A stretch of 64,000 nt of DNA, taken from contig NZ_CP108464.1 in assembly GCF_036226405.1 (NCBI RefSeq), forward strand, positions 5,146,001 through 5,210,000, given 5' to 3'. Below the pieces are notes generated by a model. The model was not told the DNA's origin. It ran no database searches and worked only from the letters and a program-made list of their open reading frames with translations. The DNA is from Streptomyces sp. NBC_01260 (GTDB lineage: Bacteria; Actinomycetota; Actinomycetes; Streptomycetales; Streptomycetaceae). This document shows positions 1 to 8,818 of this stretch, piece after piece; position 1 is the stretch's first letter, and each line of letters begins with the position of its first letter. The position numbers and the translations under genes are program-made.

Positions 1-126
1 GTCGCCACTTGCAGCGGTACGCGCCCGGTGGGGGGAGGCCGGCACCGACGCGGGTACGCCCACCGCGTCGGGATCCACGCCCGGTGCCTTCATTGGCGTT
101 CCGGGCCCGGCCCACAGGTCATTCAC
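1..126 (-). CDS. possible 5' end of a gene running off the left edge
   Basis: A reading frame on the minus strand is open from a GTG at 126 to the window edge (42 codons, beginning MNDLWAGPGTPMKAPG). A purine-rich GGAAG lies just upstream of the GTG. The fragment is Pro/Ala/Gly-rich with no recognisable domain. It would be divergent from the response regulator at 395. I do not recognise it and the call rests only on an open frame with a plausible start, which is weak evidence at this GC content. Confidence 0.3.
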   Translation of the reverse strand, partial: MNDLWAGPGTPMKAPGVDPDAVGVPASVPASPHRARTAASGD

Positions 127-394
127 TGAGACTTCCGGACTGGCGGGTACCAGTCCTGCACACAAAAGAGACCCTTGGCGCTAATAGCTGCCCAAAGGTC
201 TTTGAGTCGTGCAACAGGCGTTGAGACACCATACGACATGACAGAACCCGATATGGAAGGACTTGAGACATGAATCACAGGTCAGAGTGCGATCACACTC
301 CCATATTCGAAGGTCTGATCGTGGGTGGGGTACAGACCCGCAGGGCTTTTGGATCACCTCCCTCCTGGTCCGCTGCGCGGACTACCATCACTCC

Positions 395-1072
395 ATGACC
401 CGTGTACTGCTCGCCGAGGACGACGCATCCATCTCGGAGCCATTGGCTCGCGCCCTGCGTCGGGAGGGTTACGAGGTCGAGGTCCGCGAAGACGGTCCGA
501 CCGCTCTCGACGCCGGCCTCCAGGGCGGCATCGACCTGGTCGTACTCGACCTGGGGCTGCCCGGGATGGACGGCCTCGAAGTCGCCCGCAGGCTCCGCGC
601 CGAGGGCCACACCGTGCCGGTCCTGGTGCTGACCGCCCGCGCCGACGAGGTCGACACGGTCGTCGGCCTCGACGCCGGCGCCGATGACTACGTCACCAAG
701 CCCTTCCGGCTGGCCGAGCTCCTGGCCCGGGTCCGGGCGCTGCTGCGCCGCGGGGCCACCGAGCCCGCCCCGCAGCCCGCCACCCACGGGGTCAGGATCG
801 ACGTCGAGTCGCACCGGGCCTGGATGGGCGACGAGGAACTCCAGCTCACCGCCAAGGAATTCGACCTGCTGCGGGTCCTGGTGCGCGACGCGGGCCGGGT
901 CGTCACCCGCGACCAGCTGATGCGCGAGGTCTGGGACACCACCTGGTGGTCGTCCACCAAGACCCTCGACATGCACATCTCCTGGCTCCGCAAGAAGCTC
1001 GGGGACGACGCCGCCAATCCGCGCTACATCGCCACCGTCCGGGGCGTCGGCTTCCGCTTCGAGAAGAGCTGA
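395..1072 (+). CDS. OmpR/PhoB-family response regulator
   Basis: This is the DNA-binding response regulator of a two-component system (225 aa). The receiver domain occupies about residues 3-115, with the acidic pocket LLAEDD near residue 6, the probable phospho-acceptor Asp52 in LDLGLPGMDG, and the conserved Lys in DDYVTKPF. A winged-helix C-terminal domain follows from about 130 to 225, with the typical LTAKEFDLLRVL and RGVGFRFE motifs. The ATG at 395 is preferred because it places MTRVLLAEDD at the normal start of a receiver domain; the frame stays open upstream without family features. No strong Shine-Dalgarno is visible. The cognate histidine kinase starts 15 bases downstream, so the two are almost certainly co-transcribed. 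The signal sensed is unknown. Confidence 0.93.
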   Translation: MTRVLLAEDDASISEPLARALRREGYEVEVREDGPTALDAGLQGGIDLVVLDLGLPGMDGLEVARRLRAEGHTVPVLVLTARADEVDTVVGLDAGADDYVTKPFRLAELLARVRALLRRGATEPAPQPATHGVRIDVESHRAWMGDEELQLTAKEFDLLRVLVRDAGRVVTRDQLMREVWDTTWWSSTKTLDMHISWLRKKLGDDAANPRYIATVRGVGFRFEKS

Positions 1073-1087
1073 CGTACAGACACACTC

Positions 1088-2353
1088 ATGCGCCGAAGAC
1101 TGATCAACTCCACCCTCGCCGTGGTGCTCGTGGTGATCGCCGTCTTCGGCGTCTCCCTCGTCATCGTGGAGGCCCGCACCATCAGCAGCAGCGCCCAGGA
1201 GAGCGTCGACTCCGAGGCGCTGCGGGTGATCAGCGTCATCGAGAGCCGGCTCCTGGGCTCCGAGCGGATCAACCCCGGGGTGCTGGCCGAACAGGTCGAC
1301 GACAAGCGCTACGCCCTGGTGAAGATGCCCGGCCGGGCCCCGATCGAGGTGGGCGAGCGCCCCAGCGGCAGCGTGATCAGCGCCACCCAGGTGGGCGAAC
1401 ACGGCGAGCAGGTCACCATTGAGGAGTCCCGCTCCGCCGTCACCCGCGAGGTCGGCCGCACCCTGATGATCATCGGCGCGGTGGCGCTGCTGGCCATCAT
1501 CTCCGCCGTTCTCCTCGCCGTACGCCAGGCCAACCGGCTGACCTCGCCGCTCACCGACCTCGCCGAGACCGCGGAACGCCTCGGCTCCGGCGACCCGCGC
1601 CCGCGCCACAAGCGGTACGGGGTGCCGGAGCTGGACCGGGTCGCCGATGTGCTCGACTCCTCGGCCGAACGGATCGCCCGGATGCTGACCGCGGAGCGCC
1701 GGCTCGCCGCCGATGCCTCCCACCAGCTCCGTACGCCGCTGACCGCGCTCTCCATGCGGATCGAGGAGATCTCGGTCACCGATGACCCGGAGACGGTGAA
1801 GGAGGAGGCGAACATCGCCCTCACCCAGGTCGAGCGGCTCACGGACGTGGTGCAGCGGCTGCTGACCAACGCCCGCGACCCGCGGACCGGCTCGGCCGTC
1901 GTCTTCGACCTCGACGAGGTCGTCAAGCAGCAGATCGAGGAGTGGCGCCCGGCCTACCGGAGCGAGGGCCGCGCGGTCGTCCGCTCCGGCAAGCAGGGGC
2001 TGCGAGCCGTCGGTACGCCGGGCGCGGTCGCGCAGGTGCTGGCCGCGCTGATCGAGAACTCGCTGATGCACGGTGGCGGCACGGTCGCCCTGCGCACCCG
2101 GGTCACCGGCAACCAGGCGGTCATCGAGGTGACGGACGAGGGCCCCGGAGTCCCCGCCGACCTGGGTGCGCGGATCTTCGAGCGCACCATCAGCGGCCGC
2201 AACTCCACGGGCATCGGCCTCGCGGTCGCCCGAGACCTGGCGGAGGCGGACGGCGGCCGCCTGGAACTGCTCCAGCAGCAGCCCCCGGTCTTCGCCCTGT
2301 TCCTCAGCCGAGTCGCCCTGAACAGAAAAGAACCGGAACGCCCGGTGCGGTAG
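1088..2353 (+). CDS. sensor histidine kinase
   Basis: A membrane-bound sensor kinase of 421 aa that should phosphorylate the regulator encoded just upstream. One transmembrane segment lies at about residues 8-27 and a second at about 125-147, bracketing an extracytoplasmic sensor of roughly 95 residues. A HAMP-like linker follows (QANRLTSPLTDLAETAERLG), then the dimerisation/phosphotransfer helix with His212 in ASHQLRTPL. The ATPase domain has the N box (LIENSLMHGGG), G1 box (DEGPGVP) and G2 box (STGIGLAVA). Length and order are normal for a HisKA/HATPase_c kinase. Transcription ends in a 140-base convergent gap facing gtrA. The ligand cannot be inferred from the sensor domain. Confidence 0.93.
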   Translation: MRRRLINSTLAVVLVVIAVFGVSLVIVEARTISSSAQESVDSEALRVISVIESRLLGSERINPGVLAEQVDDKRYALVKMPGRAPIEVGERPSGSVISATQVGEHGEQVTIEESRSAVTREVGRTLMIIGAVALLAIISAVLLAVRQANRLTSPLTDLAETAERLGSGDPRPRHKRYGVPELDRVADVLDSSAERIARMLTAERRLAADASHQLRTPLTALSMRIEEISVTDDPETVKEEANIALTQVERLTDVVQRLLTNARDPRTGSAVVFDLDEVVKQQIEEWRPAYRSEGRAVVRSGKQGLRAVGTPGAVAQVLAALIENSLMHGGGTVALRTRVTGNQAVIEVTDEGPGVPADLGARIFERTISGRNSTGIGLAVARDLAEADGGRLELLQQQPPVFALFLSRVALNRKEPERPVR

Positions 2354-2431
2354 GGCCGTATCCGGTTCAGCCGAAGCACACACCCGACCGGAGCCCGGCC
2401 CGCCTCTTCCAGGCCGGCGCCGGCAAAATCA

Positions 2432-2453
2432 AGCCCGTCCGGCGATTGAGGAC
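2432..2453 (+). repeat. dispersed intergenic repeat, copy 1
   Basis: A 22-base sequence containing GTCCGGCGATTGAGGAC lies in the convergent gap between the kinase and gtrA. The same 22 bases recur at 35605-35626, and a variant recurs at 6194-6214, always in a 3' intergenic position. It looks like one of the short repeats scattered through Streptomyces intergenic DNA. Function unknown. Confidence 0.6.
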
Positions 2454-2494
2454 AGAGCGTCCGCCCGGAAGCCCCCGGGCCATCAATCCGCCCG

Positions 2495-3061
2495 CTACCG
2501 CCGCACCGCATTCGCCTGGACCCGCGCAACGGGAGCCGGCACGGGCGCCGCCCCCGAAGCAGCCGGGGCAGCCGCAGCCGCCGGCCCGGCCCCCGCCCCC
2601 GCCGGCTCACTCAGCACGGCCTCTTTGGCAGGCAGCGCCTTGAACACCCAGCTCCGGTACGACCAGAAGCGGAACAACGTCGCGATACCGATCCCGATGA
2701 TCTTGAAGACATTGCTCTGGACCGGGCTGTTCCAGCCGAACCCGTACGTCGCCACGTACAGCACCCCGGTCTCGATGACCGCCCCCACCGCGCTGAACAG
2801 CAGGAACAGCGTCAGCTCCCGGGTCCGGCCGCTCTTGTCGCGGTCCCGGTACGTCCAGTAGCGGAAGCCGACGTAGTTGCAGAGGATGGCGACGAACGTG
2901 GCCATCAGGCCCGCCCGGACCGTCGGGATGGCCGTGTAGCGCCACAGCAGGTTGGATACCGCGATATTGACGACCAGACCGACCGCACCGACCACGCCGA
3001 ACTTGGCGATCTCCCGGGCCAGCAGATCCAGCCGGGCCCGCAGTGCGCCCCGTTCACTCAT
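2495..3061 (-). CDS. GtrA-family membrane protein
   Basis: A small polytopic membrane protein of 188 aa with four predicted transmembrane helices at about residues 18-38, 47-67, 83-105 and 117-137. It has the GtrA hallmarks: KFGVVGAVGLVVNI in the first helix, CNYVGFRYWTYRD between helices 2 and 3, and FRFWSYRSWVF at the end of helix 4. GtrA proteins are thought to help move or present polyprenyl-linked sugars across the membrane for cell-surface glycosylation. The last 45 residues form an Ala/Pro-rich cytoplasmic tail outside the domain. It is convergent with the kinase and divergent from purK. Confidence 0.88.
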   Translation of the reverse strand: MSERGALRARLDLLAREIAKFGVVGAVGLVVNIAVSNLLWRYTAIPTVRAGLMATFVAILCNYVGFRYWTYRDRDKSGRTRELTLFLLFSAVGAVIETGVLYVATYGFGWNSPVQSNVFKIIGIGIATLFRFWSYRSWVFKALPAKEAVLSEPAGAGAGPAAAAAPAASGAAPVPAPVARVQANAVRR

Positions 3062-3283
3062 GGTGATTGCTCAGCCCGTCTGTCGGTTCGTCTTCAGGTT
3101 CCGTCAACCCGGCCATGCTAACCAGCCCGTCCGCCGGCCGCCCGGGAGTACCGGCAGGGGTGTGGCGAGGCTGTGACATCCGTCCACCCGTTCCGGGACG
3201 GCCCAGGCCCCCGCTCAGCCCCGCCGCGTTTCCTTCGCAGGGCATCGTCGGGCGGCCCCGGAGCGTGCGGATACCCTGGAGGA

Positions 3284-4435
3284 GTGACGTTCCCGGTAGT
3301 CGGCATGGTCGGTGGCGGTCAGCTCGCCCGTATGACCCACGAGGCGGGCATCCCCCTCGGCATCAAGTTCAAGCTCCTCAGCGACACCGCTCAGGACTCG
3401 GCGGCCCTGGTCGTGAGCGAAGTCGTCGTGGGCGACTATCGCGACCTGGACACGCTGCGCGCCTTCGCGCGCGGCTGCGACGTGATCACCTTCGATCACG
3501 AGCACGTGCCGACCGAGCACCTGCGGGCCCTGGAGGCGGACGGCATCCCCGTGCGCCCCGGCCCCGACGCGCTGGTGCACGCCCAGGACAAGGGGGTGAT
3601 GCGCGCGAAGCTCACCGAGATCGGCGCGCCCTGCCCCCGCCATCGCATCGTGAAGGACCCGGCCGACGCCGCGGCCTTCGCCCACGAGGCCGGCGGCTTC
3701 CCCGTCATCCTCAAGACCGTGCGCGGCGGCTACGACGGCAAGGGCGTCTGGGTGGTCCGCTCCGAGGCGGACGCGGCCGACCCCTTCCGGGCCGGTGTCC
3801 CGGTCCTCGCCGAGGAGAAGGTCGACTTCGTACGGGAGCTGGCGGCCAACATCGTCCGCTCGCCGCACGGCCAGGCCGTCGCCTACCCGGTCGTCGAGTC
3901 CGTCCAGGTGGACGGCGTCTGCGACACGGTCATCGCCCCCGCCCCCGGGCTGGACGAGCGGCTCGCGGGCGAGGCCCAGCAGCTCGCGCTGCGGATCGCG
4001 GCCGAGCTGGGCGTGGTCGGCCACCTCGCGGTGGAGCTGTTCGAGGTCCGGGGAGCCGACGGGAAGCCCGCCATCCTCGTCAACGAACTGGCGATGCGCC
4101 CGCACAACTCCGGCCACTGGACGCAGGACGGTGCGATCACCTCGCAGTTCGCCAACCACGTCCGGGCCGTCCTCGACCTCCCGCTCGGCGACCCGCGCCC
4201 GCGCGCCACCTGGACGGTCATGAGCAACGTCCTCGGCGGCGACTACCCGGACATGTACCAGGCGTACCTGCACTGCATGGCCCGCGACCCGCAGCTCAAG
4301 ATCCACATGTACGGAAAGGACGTGAAGCCCGGCCGCAAGGTCGGCCACGTCAACACCTACGGCGACGACCTGGCGGATGTGCGAGAGCGCGCCCGGCACG
4401 CGGCCGACTACCTGCGAGGAACGATCACCGAATGA
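3284..4435 (+). CDS. purK: N5-carboxyaminoimidazole ribonucleotide synthase PurK
   Basis: PurK uses ATP and bicarbonate to convert AIR to N5-CAIR in purine synthesis. The 383-aa product is an ATP-grasp enzyme: an N-terminal dinucleotide-fold segment ([12 protein letters not shown]), the central lid ([22 protein letters not shown]) and the metal/ATP-binding segment ([16 protein letters not shown]). The frame is open for another 37 codons upstream, but the GTG at 3284 lies right after GGAGG and directly precedes [11 protein letters not shown], where the family normally starts. The one-base gap to GGAGG is unusually short, so the start is slightly uncertain. The stop overlaps the purE start by four bases (ATGA), implying translational coupling. 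Confidence 0.95.
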   Translation: MTFPVVGMVGGGQLARMTHEAGIPLGIKFKLLSDTAQDSAALVVSEVVVGDYRDLDTLRAFARGCDVITFDHEHVPTEHLRALEADGIPVRPGPDALVHAQDKGVMRAKLTEIGAPCPRHRIVKDPADAAAFAHEAGGFPVILKTVRGGYDGKGVWVVRSEADAADPFRAGVPVLAEEKVDFVRELAANIVRSPHGQAVAYPVVESVQVDGVCDTVIAPAPGLDERLAGEAQQLALRIAAELGVVGHLAVELFEVRGADGKPAILVNELAMRPHNSGHWTQDGAITSQFANHVRAVLDLPLGDPRPRATWTVMSNVLGGDYPDMYQAYLHCMARDPQLKIHMYGKDVKPGRKVGHVNTYGDDLADVRERARHAADYLRGTITE

Positions 4436-4971
4436 CTTCCCCCGCCTCCGCCGCGCCGGTCGTCGGCATCGTCATGGGCTCCGACTCCGACTGGCCCGTC
4501 ATGGAAGCAGCGGCCAAGGCCCTCGACGAGTTCGAGATCCCCTACGAGGTGGACGTCGTCTCCGCCCACCGCATGCCGCACGAAATGATCGCGTACGGGG
4601 AGAACGCCGCGGGCCGCGGCCTGAAGGCGGTCATCGCGGGCGCGGGCGGCGCCGCCCACCTGCCCGGGATGCTCGCCTCGGTCACCCCGCTGCCGGTCAT
4701 CGGCGTACCGGTCCCGCTGAAGTACCTGGACGGCATGGACAGCCTGCTCTCCATCGTGCAGATGCCCGCCGGTGTCCCCGTCGCCACCGTCTCGGTCGCC
4801 GGCGCACGCAACGCGGGCCTGCTGGCGGCCCGCATCCTCGCCGCCCACGACAGCGAGCTGCAGGCCCGCATGGTCGAGTTCCAGAAGGAGCTGAACGACC
4901 AGGCGACGGAGAAGGGCAAGCGCCTGCGCACCAAGGTCCGGGGCGCCGACTCCTTCGGCTTCGGGAAGTAG
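4432..4971 (+). CDS. purE: N5-carboxyaminoimidazole ribonucleotide mutase PurE
   Basis: PurE isomerises N5-CAIR, the PurK product, to CAIR. The 179-aa protein is a class I PurE and shows the family signatures: [13 protein letters not shown] for phosphate binding, [11 protein letters not shown] with the conserved His, and [16 protein letters not shown]. Near the C terminus is [15 protein letters not shown]. Start and stop are unambiguous because the ATG overlaps the purK stop by four bases. A dipeptidase gene follows after seven bases and may share the transcript. Confidence 0.96.
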   Translation: MTSPASAAPVVGIVMGSDSDWPVMEAAAKALDEFEIPYEVDVVSAHRMPHEMIAYGENAAGRGLKAVIAGAGGAAHLPGMLASVTPLPVIGVPVPLKYLDGMDSLLSIVQMPAGVPVATVSVAGARNAGLLAARILAAHDSELQARMVEFQKELNDQATEKGKRLRTKVRGADSFGFGK

Positions 4972-4978
4972 GGCAGTG

Positions 4979-6163
4979 ATGGACCAGCTGGAGCGGGCCC
5001 GGGAACTCCTCGCCGAGCACCCCGTCGTCGACGGCCACAACGACCTGCCGTGGGCGCTGCGCGAACAGGTCAACTACGACCTGGACGCCCGCGACATCGC
5101 CACCGACCAGTCGGCCCATCTGCACACCGACATCCCGCGGCTGCGCGCCGGCGGCGTCGGCGCCCAGTTCTGGTCCGTCTACGTACGGTCCGACATGGCG
5201 GGCGGCGACGCCGTCAGCGCCACCCTGGAGCAGATCGACGCGGTCGCCGAACTGCTGGCCCGCCACTCGGCCGACCTGCGCCGCGCGCTGACGGCCGACG
5301 ACATGGAGGCGGCCCGCGCCGAAGGCCGTATCGCCTCCCTGATGGGCGCCGAGGGCGGCCACTCCATCAACAACTCGCTGGGCACCCTGCGCGCCCTGCA
5401 CACCCTCGGCGTCCGCTACATGACGCTGACCCACAACGACAACATCGCCTGGGCGGACTCGGCGACCGACGACCCGGGTGTCGGCGGGCTCTCACCGTTC
5501 GGCCACGAGGTCGTACGGGAGATGAACCGCACCGGGATGCTGGTCGACCTCTCGCACGTGGCGGCCACGACGATGCGGGACGCCCTGCGCACGTCCACCG
5601 CACCGGTGATGTTCTCGCACTCCTCGGCGCGGGCGATCTGCGACCACCCGCGCAACATCCCCGACGACGTCCTCGCGCAGCTCCCGGCCAACGGCGGTAT
5701 CGCCATGGCGACCTTCGTGCCGAAGTTCGTCCTGCCGGAGGCCGTCGCCTGGACGCAGTCCGCGGACGAGAACATGCGCGCCCAGGGCCTGCACCACCTG
5801 GACACCACCGAGCGGGGCATGAAGATCCACGCCGCGTTCGAGGCGGCGAACCCCCGCCCGATGGCGACCGTCGCGACGATCGCGGACCACCTCGACCACA
5901 TGCGCGAGGTGGCCGGGATCGACCACATCGGCATCGGCGGCGACTACGACGGCACCGCGTTCCTCCCGCAGGGCCTGGAAGACGTCGCGGGCTACCCGAA
6001 CCTGATCGCGGAGCTGCTGGGGCGCGGCTGGTCCGCCGCCGACCTGGCCAAGCTCACCTGGCACAACGCGGTACGGGTGCTGCGCGCCGCGCAGGACGTG
6101 TCCCGCGACCTGTCCGCCCGCCGCGGCCCGTCGCACGCCACGATCGAACAGCTGGACGGCTGA
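4979..6163 (+). CDS. membrane-dipeptidase family (peptidase M19) protein
   Basis: A 394-aa member of the renal dipeptidase/M19 family in the amidohydrolase superfamily, which hydrolyse dipeptides with a binuclear zinc centre. Visible metal-site motifs are [10 protein letters not shown] near the N terminus (His-x-Asp), the bridging Glu in MGAEGGHSI, the His residues in VDLSHVA and FSHSSAR, and the late Asp in GIGGDYDG. No signal peptide is evident, so it is probably cytoplasmic. AGGG sits five bases before the ATG at 4979; a GTG at 4976 is the alternative. It probably lies in the purKE operon. Substrate unknown. Confidence 0.9.
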   Translation: MDQLERARELLAEHPVVDGHNDLPWALREQVNYDLDARDIATDQSAHLHTDIPRLRAGGVGAQFWSVYVRSDMAGGDAVSATLEQIDAVAELLARHSADLRRALTADDMEAARAEGRIASLMGAEGGHSINNSLGTLRALHTLGVRYMTLTHNDNIAWADSATDDPGVGGLSPFGHEVVREMNRTGMLVDLSHVAATTMRDALRTSTAPVMFSHSSARAICDHPRNIPDDVLAQLPANGGIAMATFVPKFVLPEAVAWTQSADENMRAQGLHHLDTTERGMKIHAAFEAANPRPMATVATIADHLDHMREVAGIDHIGIGGDYDGTAFLPQGLEDVAGYPNLIAELLGRGWSAADLAKLTWHNAVRVLRAAQDVSRDLSARRGPSHATIEQLDG

Positions 6164-6193
6164 CCGGCCGGCCGGGACCGCGTTCTGCCCAGG

Positions 6194-6214
6194 GCCCGTC
6201 CGGCGGTTCAGGAC
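6194..6214 (+). repeat. dispersed intergenic repeat, variant copy 2
   Basis: A variant of the repeat at 2432 and 35605 (here GTCCGGCGGTTCAGGAC), located between the convergent dipeptidase and VOC genes. It differs at two positions within the 17-base core. Confidence 0.45.
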
Positions 6215-6238
6215 CGGGCAGGCCCTGCGGGCCGGCCC

Positions 6239-6598
6239 TCAGCCGGCGCAGAGACAGAACGGGTGCCCCGCCGGATCGGCGTACACCCGGAAGCTCCGCT
6301 CCCGGTCATCCGCTTCGAGCACCGTCGCACCCAGCGCCAGCACCTCCCGCTCCGCCGCGTCCATGTCCTGCACGGTCAGATCCAGATGGAACTGCTGCGA
6401 GCCGTCCGGACGCGGCCACTGCGGCGGTACGAAGCCGGGCGCGGCCTGGAAGGCGAGCGGCGTGCCGGTGCCTCCCGTGAGGTCCACCCAGTCCCCCTGC
6501 TGCTCGACCTTGCCACCGAGCACTTCGGCGTAGAAACCGGCCAGAGCGACGGGATCGGGGCAGTCCAGAACGACGGCACCCAGTACGGCAATAGCCAT
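6239..6598 (-). CDS. VOC (glyoxalase/bleomycin-resistance) family protein
   Basis: A 119-aa single-module vicinal-oxygen-chelate protein made of two beta-alpha-beta-beta-beta halves. The first half begins with MAIAVLGAVVLDCPDPVALAGFY; the second contains FHLDLTVQDMDAAE and ends RVYADPAGHPFCLC. Candidate metal ligands are His71 and Asp73 in the second half, but the specific reaction cannot be told. The frame is open far upstream, but the ATG at 6598 is preceded by a clear GAGGAGG. It is transcribed divergently from a CGNR-type regulator at 6729 with a 15-bp palindrome in between, suggesting that the regulator controls it. Related proteins include glyoxalases, dioxygenases and antibiotic-binding proteins. 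Confidence 0.85.
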   Translation of the reverse strand: MAIAVLGAVVLDCPDPVALAGFYAEVLGGKVEQQGDWVDLTGGTGTPLAFQAAPGFVPPQWPRPDGSQQFHLDLTVQDMDAAEREVLALGATVLEADDRERSFRVYADPAGHPFCLCAG

Positions 6599-6653
6599 GA
6601 CGTTTCCTCCTCGGGCAGATTCGGTCAGGCGGTTACCGGCAAACCTGCTCAAC

Positions 6654-6668
6654 CAGTAACCGTTACTG
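6654..6668. promoter_or_regulatory. 15-bp palindrome, candidate operator
   Basis: CAGTAACCGTTACTG is a perfect inverted repeat of 7-bp arms around a central C, in the 130-base gap between the divergent VOC and CGNR genes. Its size and position fit an operator for the CGNR-type regulator encoded at 6729. Related GGTTACC and GGTAACG words lie on either side, at about 6631 and 6685. Confidence 0.5.
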
Positions 6669-6728
6669 CATGCTCCCCTAATGGAGGTAACGTCGCAACC
6701 ATGATGGAGAACCAATGAACGGGAACCC

Positions 6729-7241
6729 GTGAGTGGGAGGGACTCCGCACCCGGCGGACTCGCGCTGGTCGAAGCCCTGGTCAACACCCTGGACGTCGGG
6801 ACCGGTGCGGACACCCTCGATACGGCCGACGGTCGCGCCGCATTCGCCCTCGCCGAGTCGGACGTCCCGGCGGCCCGCGCCCTCCGCGAGGCCCTGCGCA
6901 CCGTCTGCCTGGCCCACGCGGGCCATCGCCCGCCCGAGGACGACTCGGTACCCCTGCTCGACCGGCTGCTCGCCGACGCGCCCCTGCGCGTCACCGTGGA
7001 CGCGGCGGGCGCCGCGGCGCTGCGCCCCGTCGAGGAACCGCCCGGACTGACCGCCCGGGTCGCGGCGGCCATCGCCACCGCGTCGGCCGACGGGACCTGG
7101 TCCCGGCTCAAGGCGTGCGAGGCGGCGGACTGCCGCGAGGCGTACTACGACCGCAGCCCGGCGGGACGCCGCCGCTGGTGCTCGATGTCGGTGTGCGGCG
7201 CCCGCGCGAAGATGCGCACCTACCGCGCGAAGCGCGGCTGA
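6729..7241 (+). CDS. CGNR zinc-finger regulator with ABATE-like domain
   Basis: A 170-aa protein of the family with an N-terminal ABATE-type domain and a C-terminal CGNR zinc finger. The N-terminal part contains LALVEALVNTLDV. The finger has four cysteines, Cys130, Cys135, Cys151 and Cys156, arranged C-x4-C-x15-C-x4-C; the usual CGNR tetrad is CGAR here. Such proteins are regarded as DNA-binding regulators. The GTG at 6729 is the only in-frame start near the expected N terminus. It is divergent from the VOC gene and flanks the palindrome at 6654, which suggests autoregulation and control of that neighbour. Confidence 0.8.
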   Translation: MSGRDSAPGGLALVEALVNTLDVGTGADTLDTADGRAAFALAESDVPAARALREALRTVCLAHAGHRPPEDDSVPLLDRLLADAPLRVTVDAAGAAALRPVEEPPGLTARVAAAIATASADGTWSRLKACEAADCREAYYDRSPAGRRRWCSMSVCGARAKMRTYRAKRG

Positions 7242-7270
7242 GGAACGGGCCGGCGCGGCCCCGCCTCGGC

Positions 7271-7312
7271 CCGAAGGCCTGATCCCCCGGGCCCGGGGGA
7301 TCAGGCCTTCGG
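7271..7312. terminator. perfect 42-bp palindrome, bidirectional terminator
   Basis: Two 21-base arms are exact reverse complements with no spacer (arm begins CCGAAGGCCTGATCCCCC). It lies where the CGNR gene (+) and ugd (-) converge. The right arm contains the ugd stop codon and last codons (7301-7312), so the end of the coding sequence is part of the hairpin. There is no T-run, as is common for actinobacterial terminators. Confidence 0.8.
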
Positions 7313-8644
7313 CCGCCCCATCGCCCGGAACGTCCACCCGGCCTCGCGCCACACCACGGGGTCCAGCGCGTTGCGCCCGTCCAGGATGATCCGGCGGCCG
7401 GCGGCCTCGCCCAGCACCGCCGGGTCCAGCTCGCGGAACTCGCTCCACTCCGTCAGGTGCAGCACCACATCGGCGCCGCGCACCGCGTCCAGGGCCGTTT
7501 CGGCGTAACCGAGCGTGGGGAAGAGGCGGCGGGCGTTGTCCATGCCCTTCGGGTCGAAGACCGTGACCTGGCCGCCCTGGAGGTGGATCTGCCCGGCGAC
7601 GTTCAGGGCCGGCGAGTCGCGTACGTCGTCCGAGTCCGGCTTGAAGGTGGCGCCCAGGACGCCCACCCGCTTGCCGAGGAACGAGTCGCCGCCGACGGCT
7701 TCCCTGGCGAGTTCCACCATGTGGCCGCGGCGCCGCATGTTGATGGAGTCGACCTCGCGGAGGAAGGTCAGCGCCTGGTCGGCGCCCAGCTCGCCGGCGC
7801 GCGCCATGAAGGCGCGGATGTCCTTGGGCAGACAGCCGCCGCCGAACCCGATGCCCGCGCGCAGGAACTTCTTCCCGATCCGTTCGTCGTGGCCGATCGC
7901 CTCGGCCAGCTTCACGACGTCGCCGTCGGCGGCCTCGCAGACCTCGGCCATGGCGTTGATGAAGGAGATCTTGGTGGCCAGGAAGGAGTTGGCCGAGGTC
8001 TTCACCAGTTCGGCGGTCGGGAAGTCCGTCACCACGAACGGGGACCCCTCCGCGACCGGTACGGCGTACACCTCGCGCAGCAGCTTCTCGGCCCGCTCGC
8101 TCTGCACGCCGACGACGATCCGGTCCGGGTGCAGCGTGTCGTTGACGGCGAAGCCCTCGCGGAGGAACTCCGGGTTCCACGCCAGCTCGGCCCCCTCGCC
8201 CGCGGGTGCGATCTCAGCGAGCCGCGCCGCGAGCCGGGCCGCGGAGCCGACCGGCACGGTGGACTTGCCGACCACCAGGGCGGGCCTGGTCAGAAGCGGT
8301 GCGAGCGACTCGAAGGCGCTGTCCACGTAGCTCATGTCGCAGGCGTACTCGCCGTGCTTCTGCGGGGTGTTCACGCAGACGAAGTGCACATCACCGAATT
8401 CCGCCACCTCTTCCCATGAGGTGGTGAAGCGCAGCCGCCCGCTGGAGCCCTCGATGCCCGCGACATGGCTCTTCAGGATCTCTTCCAGCCCCGGTTCGTA
8501 CATCGGGACCCGGCCGGCCGACAGCAGTTCGACCTTCTCGGGCACGACATCGAGCCCGAGCACTTCGAAGCCCAGCTCCGCCATGGCCGCGGCGTGGGTG
8601 GCGCCGAGGTAGCCGGTGCCGATCACGGTGATCCTGAGGGCCAT
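7301..8644 (-). CDS. UDP-glucose/GDP-mannose 6-dehydrogenase family protein
   Basis: An NAD-dependent nucleotide-sugar dehydrogenase of 447 aa, most likely converting UDP-glucose to UDP-glucuronate for surface polysaccharides. The N-terminal Rossmann motif is VIGTGYLGATHAAAMAELG. The catalytic Cys271 lies in GFGGGCLPKDI, preceded by the substrate-binding segment VKTSANSFLATKISFIN. The C-terminal nucleotide-binding domain includes GATFKPDSDDVRDSP. The ATG at 8644 has AGGAG six bases upstream; the frame is open 30 codons further without family similarity. GDP-mannose dehydrogenase cannot be excluded from sequence alone. Confidence 0.9.
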   Translation of the reverse strand: MALRITVIGTGYLGATHAAAMAELGFEVLGLDVVPEKVELLSAGRVPMYEPGLEEILKSHVAGIEGSSGRLRFTTSWEEVAEFGDVHFVCVNTPQKHGEYACDMSYVDSAFESLAPLLTRPALVVGKSTVPVGSAARLAARLAEIAPAGEGAELAWNPEFLREGFAVNDTLHPDRIVVGVQSERAEKLLREVYAVPVAEGSPFVVTDFPTAELVKTSANSFLATKISFINAMAEVCEAADGDVVKLAEAIGHDERIGKKFLRAGIGFGGGCLPKDIRAFMARAGELGADQALTFLREVDSINMRRRGHMVELAREAVGGDSFLGKRVGVLGATFKPDSDDVRDSPALNVAGQIHLQGGQVTVFDPKGMDNARRLFPTLGYAETALDAVRGADVVLHLTEWSEFRELDPAVLGEAAGRRIILDGRNALDPVVWREAGWTFRAMGRPKA

Positions 8645-8818
8645 GTAGTGCTCCTGTGAGATGCGGACAGACGTGCGGTGAACGAGCATAGTCCTGCCTC
8701 TGAATCGCTCCATTCCGGCTGTCGCGAAGCTCACGGCTCCCTCTCCTATGCCGCTGCCGGGGCGGGCGCCTAAAATTGGGTTACTTAACGGTAGTTAGCA
8801 TCCTGGGGAGTGAGAGTC

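Noticed and set aside
350..361. TGGATCACCTCC, identical to the 3' end of 16S rRNA, upstream of the response regulator
   Set aside because: On the minus strand it would be a perfect Shine-Dalgarno, but no start codon follows at a useful distance and no gene fits; treated as chance.
293..2383. Long minus-strand open frame (696 codons) opposite the two-component genes
   Set aside because: It is a shadow caused by GC-rich codon use; the plus strand encodes clear domains.
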